A DNA stretch of 64,000 nucleotides from Amblyornis subalaris (taxonomy: Eukaryota; Chordata; Aves; Passeriformes; Ptilonorhynchidae), in the NCBI GenBank assembly GCA_018881555.1, contig JACAXG010000070.1, positions 1,984,001-2,048,000 on the forward strand. The letters are read 5' to 3'. The position numbers and the translations under genes were made by a program. The notes beneath the pieces are model-generated. The model did no database searches, was not told the origin of the DNA, and worked only from the letters and a program-made list of their open reading frames with translations. Shown piece after piece: positions 42,501-53,200 of this stretch; within the stretch, counting starts at the first letter, position 1, and each line of letters starts with the position of its first letter.

Positions 42501-43396
42501 TTCCTCTGCTGCGACGCGTTTCTGCTCGAAATTCGCCATCGGGTTTTTGTTAGCGCAGTAACCCGTTCGTCCCCACGGCGGGCAGACAATGTGGGCCCGG
42601 GCTGCTCCTCGCCCCCGGCGACAAAACCCGTGAATTCATGTTTTCCCCGGGAAGCGCCTCGAAAGAGCTCACGCCTTCGGGAGGGTATTTTCGGAAGCAA
42701 GGGACCTGCCTCATCGGGTGAAAATACGCAATGAGAAAAAAGGCAAAACCCGCAGATTTCCTCCATCACCCTTTCAGAGAAGACATGATTTTAAGCAGAC
42801 GGGGGGAAACGCCGCATCCCAGACGAAGGGTGTCACTGATTTTTAAATCCAGAGAAACACGCCGCCTCCAGCCCCGGAGCAGTCAGCGAAAGAGGGCAGC
42901 CAAAAAAATATTAAACCTCTGGAAACGTCTCCGCTGGAATCGCGGAAATCCGCCGGGGGGAGGGAAGGCTGCGCAGCCCCGGGGTTGGGTGGATGGGTGG
43001 GTGTGCCGGGGCGCCCCGCGGCCGGAAAGAGGCAGGGGAGACGCGGACAGCGGGATCTGGCGGTACCAAATGCCACGTGCGGGATGCCGTCCGCATCCCG
43101 CCTTAGGCGATGCCCCGCGGCAGTGGCGATGCCCCCGCGCTGACGAGGGGAAAGGAAGGCGGGGGCGCGGAGCAACCTCCGGGCCCGGCGGGGACGGGGG
43201 AGGAGGAGCGGGCTGTGCCCAGACCGTGCTGCTTCCCCCTCCGCCGGCCGCAGCACGCCCGCGCCCCGGCGGGCGGGGGCCGCCTGACACAATAGGCACC
43301 GGGCGGATCCACGGCGCGACCGCGGCCCCTCTACCCGCCACGGCTCCCGCCCGACCCGCAGCCCTGGGCAGCGGCGGCAGCATCTTCCTCACTCAC

Positions 43397-43600
43397 CCCT
43401 CCGAGGAGGCTCGCCGCGCCGGGGAGGGGCCGTCGCTAACGGGTGCTCAGCGAGAGGGCATCCCGCGGGATGCGGGAGCGAGGGCGGAGCGCTCGGTGTC
43501 CCTCTGGCAACGGCCCCAGCGTTATTCCCTGCACATAGCGGCGGGTAACGGCACCGCGCCGCTGAGCCGCACTGCGCAGGCGCCGGGGCCGAGCGGCGGC
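43397..43600 (-). other. CEP170: Candidate noncoding exon 1 of CEP170 (right boundary a guess)
   Basis: CEP170 exon 2 has a splice acceptor before the start codon, so a noncoding first exon must lie further right on the minus strand. In the CpG island the minus strand has a strong donor, GGAGGG/GTGAGTG, with the intron beginning at 43396. NRF1-like sites lie about 180-220 bp upstream of it. The placement fits the short head-to-head distance from the SDCCAG8 start. The transcription start is not visible, so the upstream end is arbitrary, and other donors in the island are possible. Confidence 0.4.
43573..43583 (+). promoter_or_regulatory. NRF1-like site
   Basis: TGCGCAGGCGC, one mismatch from the palindromic NRF1 consensus. 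It is one of three such sites between the two gene starts. Confidence 0.6.
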
Positions 43601-43610
43601 GGGGAGGCGT

Positions 43611-43621
43611 TGCGCCTGCGC
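43611..43621 (-). promoter_or_regulatory. NRF1-like site
   Basis: TGCGCCTGCGC on the plus strand. Read on the minus strand it matches the same GCGCAGGCGC pattern as its neighbours. Confidence 0.6.
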
Positions 43622-43778
43622 GGGCCGCAGACAATAGCGCTCCACGGGCTGCGGGCGCTCCCCGCGCGAGCGATGGCGGGAGGTAAACGGCGCTTCCCGC
43701 CCCGATCCGCCCCGGCCGTGACGGGACCGGCGCTGAGCCCGCTGCGGGCCCGAGGGCGTAGGCGGACGGGCTGTGCTG

Positions 43779-43789
43779 TGCGCAGGCGC
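43779..43789 (+). promoter_or_regulatory. NRF1-like site
   Basis: TGCGCAGGCGC, an exact copy of the site at 43573 about 200 bp away. Confidence 0.6.
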
Positions 43790-43898
43790 GACTGCGGCCG
43801 CGATCCACAACAAAGGGGAGACGGCATGCAGCGACCACCCTCCCCCTGTTGCCGGGAGCGTGCGGTGGGCGGGGGCTCTGCCTCCCTCGGCGCGGTGT

Positions 43899-43915
43899 AT
43901 GCCGGGACTTGTAGT
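43899..43915 (-). promoter_or_regulatory. ZNF143/THAP11-type ACTACA...TCCC motif
   Basis: On the minus strand the sequence reads ACTACAAGTCCCGGCAT, a close match to the known ACTAYRNNTCCC(A/G)GCATGC promoter element bound by ZNF143 and partners and enriched in bidirectional CpG promoters. It lies about 250 bp before the SDCCAG8 start codon. No ATG occurs between it and that start. Confidence 0.75.
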
Positions 43916-44142
43916 CCTGGCGGCGACATTCGCGCCGTCGGGAGGCGCGACGGATTCCCAGCGTTGCCAACCTCAGCTACGGCGGGGGGCGGCCGGCGGC
44001 AACGGCGGGCGATCAGGAGCTGGAGGGATCCCCGCAGGTGGCTCCTCCGGGAGCCCAACGCGGGAAGGCAGAACGGGTCGAACTACTGTCCCCCAGCCTC
44101 GCCCTGGGGGCCCGGCGGCGTGGGGGGACAGCGCAGGCTGCT

Positions 44143-44149
44143 CTTCCGG
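44143..44149 (-). promoter_or_regulatory. ETS-like site
   Basis: CTTCCGG on the plus strand (CCGGAAG on the minus strand), 17 bp before the SDCCAG8 start codon. This is a common initiator-proximal element in TATA-less promoters. Motif only. Confidence 0.4.
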
Positions 44150-44165
44150 AGCCGGCGGCGTCCTG

Positions 44166-44232
44166 ATGCGGCTGCCCCGCGGGGAGCGCGCCCTGGAGGA
44201 GTCCCTGGAGCGGTACCAGAGGCGCCTCCGAG
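44166..44232 (+). CDS. SDCCAG8: SDCCAG8 exon 1 (coding part)
   Basis: ATG at 44166, 22 codons plus one base, donor CGAG/GTGAGC. It encodes MRLPRGERALEESLERYQ and then RRLR. The length to the donor matches the human start exactly, and the LEE-L-YQR-LRE pattern is shared. The frame stays open upstream to an ATG at 43773, so the start rests on homology and on being the first ATG after the ZNF143-like motif. Confidence 0.9.
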
Positions 44233-47200
44233 GTGAGCGGCACCGGAGCGAGGTGCGGGCGAGCTGCTCTAGCCGCCGCCCGACTCTGCTGGCGGGCTCC
44301 GCCGCCCCGGCTGCCCCTGCCCGGAGCGCCTCGGCCGGACTGGGTGAGGCGCGCGATTCCGGCGCCGCTGGCGGCAGCAAGGAAGGTGCTCCTGGTTCTC
44401 CCCGCACCCGATCGCTCGCGCCGTTCTTGCCGTGACGCGCTCTCGTCTCATCGTAACTCGGCTCGGACAGGACCGCTGCTGCTTCTGGTGGGGGTTTGGT
44501 TCGTGTGAGAGTTTTGGCCGGCCTTGAAGTATCCGATTCTAGTCGTGGTGAAGATGAGGGTACAAATGGATTCTAATGAGAGTAGTTATTTCCCATGTCA
44601 TCGACCGTTTTCGATACCGCCTTGCTCAAGAAGCGTGGTATATATGCCTGACAGACAGTGCCTGAATCTATCAGCTGTGACACCTGGGCTTTACCAGCCT
44701 TCAGACTGTCTCTGGCTGGCCAAAGTAAATGTCCGAATTCTGAAGAAAGCCAGTAGATAGTCTGGGGGTACATCAGCCTACTTGGTGCAAAAAGTTGTGT
44801 TCTGGGCACAGCACCCCCACACGGCCTGTTGTGATGTTTCCTGTATTATAGGAAACAACATTGCAAAAAGAAAAAGCTAAAACAATGGAAATATTTTCAA
44901 ATAGCTACTTGATACTTAATTCTCAGCAAGTATTTTATACTTCCTTCTCGAAAAAGCATCCGTTCTTTACATTAGCAATAGATTTCATTTGTTCCAGAAG
45001 ATAGAACTTTGAGGAATAACTTCTGTTTACTTTTCCTGCAGATGAAATGGGCATGGTAATGCTGCTTGACACTAGCAGTTAACAGTTGTTGCAGAACAGT
45101 TAGGATGAGAAATATCAGGGCTGTTTAACTGTGTGTAAGACTATTATTAGAGCTCACCATGTCTAATGGATGCATTGGATGCATTTATTCTGTTCATACA
45201 ATTTACTTTCATTTTATCTTTTTCTAACTGGATCCCTTTACACCGGATCCATTATGTTTGTTAAATAATTTCAGAACCTGAAAACTTCACTTCTGGTGAG
45301 GTGTTTCCCTTTACATTCTTGGAAACAAGAAATTTCTTTTCATACATTGCCAAGGTAGGTTTGATTTCACAGATCCAGGGGTACTTCTCGGTAGAAATCA
45401 ATAGGGTGTTGCACAAACATAGGCCCAGTGCAGCGCAATATAATCTAAGTTCCATTATATTTCTCAAAGAACTTCTTTATTTCTCAGTGATGTACAATTT
45501 TTAACTCCTTTGGGCTGTACAGCATTTCTCACATCATTACTCCCACTGTTAGGAATTCCCTTTAGGACACACAGATACTCACAAAGTTGTCAAATCTAAT
45601 TCTTTACCTGCTTTCCTTATATAGTTACAGAGCTTGAGATTTTTTTCCTTATTGAGATCATTCCTGTCATCTGGATTCTGAAATTCCAGGTGGCATGCTT
45701 TGGGCATTATTTGATGCTTTTGAAATAGAGCGTTCTTAAACTGCCTGTAATGCTCGTCATTATCTGGACCCAGGCTAACACAACAGGTGAGCTCATGGCA
45801 ACAGGTTGTAACCACCCATGCTGGACACCAGAATTGCTTTACAGCCTTACTCAGTTTGATGGAAGGGTTTGGAAGGATTCGCAAAGAGTAACTGATTATT
45901 TTGGTGCGGTGTCCTTTGTTGCAAAGGGAGATCCCTCAGAAGACAAGGAGCCTGAATGTTCAGTAAACTGAGTCTGGTGGCCAGAGGGCAGAAAGCTGGA
46001 CCAAAAAAACGTGATTAAGACCTAACTGGTCTTAGAGCCCAAAAGAGAGGCTTTGATAAAATAGCAAAAGTTCTATAATGCAGCTTTTCCTGTGTAGACC
46101 TTGTATAATGAAAGTCTGTAATGCTGTGTGTAGTACTGAGTTAAGAGGGTGGTATTTGTACAGTTGGTGTTATTAGGTTACTGTGTAAACTTCACATAAT
46201 TGACACCATTTCAAATGAACCTTAAAAACTTTAGGAGGTAATATTTTAATATAAAGTTATTCTCAAGGGAGAAGAGGCATTTTGTAAAGGAGAATAAGCG
46301 ATGTGCTGCTGTATTCACATTAATAACTAAAAATTGACAGGCATAATATGCATATCCAGTGGGCTTTCTACTACACCATTGCCGAGAGCAGAGTGTGATG
46401 ACTTCCTGTGACTTTCCCCTTTTCTCCCAACAGCAGTAAATGGAGAAGACTATTTAGAGTCCACTTCTTTGTTTCTAGCATTCGTCTGTTTCCTTGAACA
46501 GAAAACTATTAACTTATTTTTTATGTTGAGTTTTCTGCCTCTTCAGTAAAGACCATTGGCTCACTGGTGGACCAGTGTAAGAGCAGGAGCAAAGGAGGGG
46601 CAGACCATCCTCTTAAGGTACCAAGCCTGATACAAACATCTTGTCTGCCCTCAATTCTGCCCTAAGAAATTTTGGATATTACATTCTCTATTCCACTGCA
46701 TTAGTGAGTGCAGTGTCCTACATTATTTCAGAGAATGGAGATGCAAACTGCAAGGCAGACAGATGAAAATATAAAACTTCTACAAATAAAGTTTCATTTT
46801 GTGGTTGCTTTATGTCACTCCAAAAATAAAGTAGGAGAGATGTGAAGTCAAAGCCATCTTAGGAAAAATGAGTATGTGACCCAGTTACCATCACTACAAG
46901 TTAGCTGTGACATTGAAGCAGCTAAGAATTACATTCTAAATGGTAATCTATAATTGTAAAATTTTTTGCTTAGGCTTCAAAGTATTCTTCTGAACATAGA
47001 GTGTTCTTTTAAGGATGGAGAATCTTTCAGAAGGAATGGGGCAGTGCTTGGAGGCTTTCACATGTGAGCACTTTAGCCAAGTGCTTTATGTTGTGCAGAG
47101 GGGGCTGGTTTAGGAACTCATGACAATGACTGCTACAGCTCCCAGAGAACACTTTGCTCTTAATTATGATAATTTGGTGAAAGTTGTGCTTAAAACTACG

Positions 47201-50200
47201 TATTTCTCATATAATGCAAACAACAATAAAGACGAAGAAACCAAATCAAAAGGATTCATCATTTTGAAGCAGCTGAGCATTTCACACATCGTGGGATTCT
47301 TTGAGGCCTGGCTAATGAACAGCCTGGTGTTGCTCATTGTTGCATTTAAAATCCTGTCAGCACAGGTAGTGACAGATAGGATACTTTTGGTCTCAAAACT
47401 GCCATATAGTACGTTACTTGCGCGGTAGCACACCTGTGTGTGGCGGCAAACAAAGGATAATAGCTGCATGTCAGAATGGGAAGTAAAGTAAGTTCCAGTG
47501 TAGGCAAAACACAAAAATACCTTTAAACCAAATCTTCAGTTTCAGTACTTTTCAGCAGTTACTTGGCAGAAATGCTATCCCAAAAGAGGTATATGATGTA
47601 TTATGTTAGATTTTTAGCTGTCGATAGAAACAAGTGTTGATATAATTTTGGACAAGAAAGTTTTCTTTAAATGGACATAATCTTTCTGTTTTCACTAACT
47701 TATCTAGTTGTCTGTTTTGTCAGTTACTGTTGCACGTAAATTCTACAGTGGTTTGGTTTGAATTTTCTTAAGACCTAAAGAATCAGTGTAATTCCTTCTT
47801 TAACTTTCTAAGGCCTTTGCTGATTGGGCACCATGAGATATCAGAAAGTGATGGTATTTGTTGAATTTGTAGCCAGTAACTTCATGTCCCTGTAAACATT
47901 ATTAGAACTGAACTATTAGCTTTGGATGACAGACTTATGACAACTTTTTCATGCAGTCGTCATTTGTTTTTTTCAATTTATGTTGCTTAATGCTTCCACC
48001 AGCTGGAGTTATTTTCCATGTCTTTCAGGCAACTCTGTTGTTTTGGAATATTGGTTCTTTTGCTCCCAGAGTATTTTCTATGGCATTTCCATGTTCATGA
48101 ATGAGGTAGCTGCGGTGCTTTCTTTTAAAGGAGTACTCTTTTTAAAGAGTTCTGTGCAGTGTCTGAGAAAACATCTCTTGTTTAGGCAATGCTAACCCAG
48201 TTCAGTGCCTTCTCTGTTTTTTGGTTTTTTTTCTGTTTTGACTTCAGTTGCAAATTGTTCTTACACTGATTTTTTTGTTTGGTTGGGTTTTTTGGTTTGG
48301 TTTGGTTTGCTTCCCCCAAAGCTGATTATTACTTTGGAAATACAGCTACCTTTTCCATGTTGTATTTTATTTCAGAGTCTCCTGATTCTAGTTTCTATTT
48401 TATTTTTTGACAAATTTAATAGATCTTTAATGTGTCTTCAATGTAAAAAAAAATTGTTTAGCAGTAGTATTGACATTCCCATATTAAAAAAAAATCTAAC
48501 ATTTATATTTATACAAAGATACTTCTCTGGAAAAGGGATGCCTATGTTATATTTTCAGGGAGTAGTACTTAGATTTCGTAGTCACAATGAGAACTTAAAA
48601 TGACTGTAGTTATCAATGCNTCTTTCAGGGCATAGAAGTGTATTTATTCATCATGTAGAATATATGTTATGTGCTTTTTGAACATTAATTAGTATTTCAT
48701 AGTATGGCTCTATTGGTTTTGTCTAAAGTTATGCTTAACATTATGCTTAACTGGACTCAATCTAGTCCAGAGTTGCATTCAAGTTTAGATGAATAGAGTG
48801 GTAGGAATATCTTTGTACCTGGAATAGTATGATCTTGATCCTGGATTAGGATCGCTGGTTGCTTCTGTCTATGAAATAATAAGCAATAATGTATTTCTTT
48901 CTTTTAGGTGTTTAGCCAGCTATGTATTGCTGAGGTGTTAGATAAGTTGTCTGCCTGTCCCTTGTGACAAGTGCTGCCTGGGATTTATACATGATAGTTG
49001 GCAACTTGACAGCATTTTTCTGGAGCAGTTGCCTGGTTTTTGTTGTTTTTTTTTTTAATGTATTGAGTTTGATCCCTCAGGTTTGGGCACTAGCTTGTCA
49101 TTTTTCATAATCATCTCAGATCCTTTAAACACTGAAAACCAAAGAGCTCAATAGTAAGTTTTATTTTTTGAAGTTTCAATCCACATGAGTCCAATTCCAA
49201 TTATATCCTCAGCTGTTCCCATAGGAAATAGCACATCAATGATGTTTTATCATAGAATAGGAATACATGTTTGGATTTTATTTGTAGAGTCTTGTTAAGA
49301 TGTAGAAAAGAAAGATGCTGATTGATTTTGATATGCAAATCATAGTACCGCATGTGAGCAGTTTTTGCAGTATGTTTTCACTGAGGCTCTGTTTCTATAA
49401 AATGTACTACTACAGGAATAGCTTAACTGAAAAAGTTAGGTTAAATGTGGGAGCACTTAAAAATCAATGGTTTCTGAATTAATTAAAAAATTAATCATGT
49501 TGTCTTGAAGCAAAGGTTCTTTGGTGTCCAATAGTTTGCATCCACAGTGATTTTTTTTCAATTTCTGTCATATTTAAAAAGAATATTTTTACATTGGCAG
49601 AAACAACAAACATAATTCTTCCACTCATTGATGTATCATCTTTTATCCTAATGCCCAAAATTATGTTCCCTACTTTGGAAAAAAAATGTTATAATGTAGT
49701 TATTCCCTTTTAGGCATGCAGTTCAGTTCTGACTGAAGTAAGTGTTGGCTCTTTGATATCTGGTGAATGTAAAGCCATACCCTTGGGACCTCCTAATTCC
49801 CAGTTTCCCAGTTGTGAGTCTTTTGCTTATGGCAGCAACATTTGTAATTTGGAGATAGGCAAGCTTTTAAGAAATTTAAGCAAATACTTGATGAAGCTTT
49901 CAAGAATGTGGTGACCTTATTCCAGAGGCAGGAAAGTGTAGTCAAAAAAATAGGTATCAATGTGCCACTGATAATGATTTTAATGTGTTCCACTACTACT
50001 GCCATGTATTTTTATGGGAGAAAAGGACATAGTGTAAGAAGATTTATGTTATCTTTGTGGATAAAGCAGTAGTTTGGAGTTCAGAAGTTGTAATACTGCA
50101 AAGAGAGAGAGAAGTTCTGGGAAAACCAGTATATATGGGCTTGGTTGGTTTTGGTTTGATTTGTTTTGTTGTTTGTCACTGCCTACGGAGCAAATACTGA

Positions 50201-53200
50201 TACTCTGGGGTTCTCTGACAGATATGTATAGTGAATGGGGAAGCGACAGAACTTTATTGCTATCAGATGACACACCACATAATAACTTAAATAACATTGA
50301 ACACTTCTTGGCAACCAATGGTTGCAACATAGTTTGCTAAATATCTAAGCCATTGCATCAGTGAGATACATCTGCCATTTCTCAATTAGCTCTTCCGCCC
50401 TCATAGCATCATGGAATGCTCAAGAAAGAATGAAGAGCCTAAGTATGCCAAAAGTGAAATATTTGACCTAACCCCTATTTTTGCCTTGTGAATTGCATTT
50501 GAGTTTATTTTACTAAATTACGACTGTTTAAAATGTGCTTTTTATGCTGTCTTTTACATTAGATTCATTAAACGGTGGAGTAGCCAGAAGTGGTAATGTG
50601 AGCCGTAAGATGACTGACCTTTAAAAATAAGTGCTGAAAGAAGATTAATAGGTCACAAATGGGTCAGGTTTTTATTAAAAATTAGCATTTCTAAAAAGAG
50701 AGTGAAGGTTAGCATACTGGACTGAGAACGATGTTCTTAAATATAATGTTTTGGGGGAGTTATTTACATTTTATAAGCTGTTGGTAAGTTGCAGCCAAGT
50801 TGAGAAGACTGGAAAAATGGTGAAAACCATTACAGTGGGGAAAAAAATTGATTTCCCACCTTTAGTCAAGATGATGTGAACTTGAAAAAATAGATAAAGT
50901 GAAGGCAGAAACAGATATCTAGTTTTTATTTTCTGACTTGAACTGCTATGTGCCTTTCTATTTGGAAGAAAAGAGCTATTAACATTTGTACAGCAACAGA
51001 TGTTATACTCTGAGGAATGTCTTCAGAATTCTACCTAGCAAATGCTTAACTGTGACTATTTTTTAAGCTTCTTTTGCCAATGACGAAAGAATATTTTCAG
51101 TTATTTATGCATCGTATCAATTTAGAAATTACAAGCATGTAAAAATAAAGACAAGCATTGAGAAGGTTACCATTTTTCTAATTGTAGCAGTTACTCCAAT
51201 AGAAGATGTTTCCTTATAAGCTTGGCTCACAACAGTGAAATTCCTCTTATGTGGGCATTTATAGCTAAATGTTTCATATGTGGTAGTCTTAGGGGAGAGT
51301 AGCAGTCCAAAGAATTCAGGCTAAATGAAGAAAACGGCTGTGATTTCCTGTTCCTGAAATTCAAGCAAAGTTTTGAGAGTGTGGGGTTTGGTTTTGTTTT
51401 AAATTAATAACTATTAACTATCAGTGAAATTTTTCTGATTCAGAGCAGTTGTGACTGGTAGTCACAAATGACTGTGACATTACTTAGGAGAAACATAAAA
51501 CATGTGTTCTTGTATTCTCATAAAGTGGCTGTGAATGGTGTTGGAGCACTGTCTTACCAAGGGTGAGACACTTGTGAATGACGGATGAGCCATTTCCTTG
51601 GTTCACTTGGTGTTACAGCAGAATGAAGAGATCCTGCTTTGTTCAACACTGCATGAAGCCATTCTACTTGGGTGACTGCTCTGTCTTTTCTAGGTATTAT
51701 ATACATTACTTAATGGAGAGAAAATGAAATACCCACTTCCCAGCTACACTGGCAGTTGAAAGAAAGAAATAATAAATGAGTTGTCTGAGGTCCCATGGTG
51801 CAAACTATATGTATCATTATCTAAAAACAAGCCCATATTTTCTGATTTCCTATTCAGTTGTCATGTTTCAGCTGCAAATCTCTCAAATTTCTTTCCTGGC
51901 ATATTGGCAATGTTCAGCTGTATCAGAGTGATATGGCATTTATGATTGGCATTTATGATTTTTGTGAAGTCAGCTGAATTAAATAAAAACATTTAAAAAG
52001 AAATATAAGAAAAAAATATATTGAACATTAGACAAGACCTTTACTGTATCACCTGTCAGTAAGTCAGTTCTTGAAAATATTTATATTTATCTGGATGGAG
52101 GTTTTCTGTTGTGTTTGTTGGTTTTTTCCTAGAATAGTGTGAGTTGCTATTTATTTTTCACACTTGTTCAGAAGTCATTGGTGTTTATTAAATAGCTGGT
52201 TTATGTTGGCTTGGCTGAGTTATTTACTTCTTTTACCTAAGTGTTTGTTTCATTGTGCGATACATTGCTTTGTAATATGTGGTAGCATCATTAAAATGCA
52301 AAAATATTGTTCTTGGTTCCCAATACTGCATATCGTACAAAATGTAGCATGAGCTTTAGGTTCATTGAAAGTATGGAAGATTCATATACTAGGAAATATT
52401 TTAGGGTCAAGCATATTATTACTTGTGCTGCTGCAGAGTCCTAATGTATTGAGGGGCTAAGATGCTATTTATAGCTCTTCACTGAAAAATTAGTAAATAT
52501 TTAGTAAATATTTTGCAAATATAGTAGTTGTTTTGGCTGTTTGCATTAGGTAATTGCTTCTAGTGTCTGATTTTACGTCATGTAGTCAAGCTAGACACTT
52601 CCTGAATGCTTGTAGTTCTCTCATGTTTTTTCCAGTTTAAAATATCAGCCAGTAAATACTTTCTTTTATGTTGCTTATTGTGGCTAATGATGTGATTGGG
52701 TTTGTTCTAGAACGTGCTAGTGAAAGCATCTCTCAACTGAAATATGCCTTGGCAAAAGGTGAGGATGGCATTGGATTTGACGAGTCCTCTGTGGACGAGG
52801 GCAGTGATGATGCAGACAGGGCCAATGACCATGGGAATGCAGCCAGTCAGGAACTGCAGCACAGTCAAGCAGGTAAGATTACTCTGAAAGCAAATTGCTT
52901 AAAAATTGTTAGAAATTACACTAATTTCAATGCAAGACTTATTTATTGGTTGTAATGTTTTTTAATCTCTTCTAGTTAATCAACTTAAAATTTTGTTGCA
53001 ACACCAAGAAAAAATGGAAAGTGAAGTCTCTCCATCAAGAAAGAAGAAGTCATTCTGTGTATGTTTCTTCTGGTTTCATTTGTGTTGTTTGAATGAATGG
53101 CATGCATGTTGATTTTATAGTATACAGGGAGAAAAAGAAACATTGACTCATTTTTACAGTCTTAAATACGGGAGCTTCCTGAGGCTATGGTCAGAACTTG

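Larger units (their letters stand above)
21094..43396 (-). other. CEP170 intron 1 (about 22 kb, inferred)
   Basis: Large first intron between the candidate promoter exon and the exon holding the start codon. It is AT-rich and holds a CR1 ORF1/ORF2 piece (27.8-29.1 kb), two short minus-strand CR1 3' fragments (32.4 and 34.6 kb), an A21 run at 30.6 kb and T/GT-rich tracts near 36.5 kb. The acceptor, ttctttctcactgcag, has a good pyrimidine tract. Short ORFs inside have no recognisable family and no splice context. I see no other gene. Confidence 0.6.
42340..44480. promoter_or_regulatory. CpG island, bidirectional promoter of CEP170 and SDCCAG8
   Basis: About 2.1 kb of GC-rich, CpG-dense sequence that stands out sharply from AT-rich flanks. 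It covers the 5' end of SDCCAG8 (plus) and the likely 5' end of CEP170 (minus). It holds GC boxes, NRF1-like, ZNF143-like and ETS-like sites and no TATA box near the starts, as is typical of housekeeping bidirectional promoters. The long ORFs on both strands here are by-products of GC-rich sequence with few stop codons. Confidence 0.88.

Noticed and set aside
43287..43640. Repeated ACAATAG words in the island as SOX-type sites
   Set aside because: Only two short, widely spaced copies; too little information to support a regulatory call.
42731..44236. Long plus-strand open frame of 501 codons across the CpG island
   Set aside because: GC-rich, stop-poor island sequence with Arg/Gly/Pro/Ala-rich translation and overlapping open frames on both strands. 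There is no recognisable domain, and it overlaps two promoter regions.
43389..44407. Overlapping minus-strand open frames in the island
   Set aside because: Same cause: low stop density in GC-rich DNA. The only minus-strand transcript supported here is the noncoding first exon of CEP170.
47120..47514. Overlapping plus and minus open frames of about 100 codons in SDCCAG8 intron 1
   Set aside because: No homology recognised, no initiation or splice context, and the opposite strand is equally open; consistent with chance.
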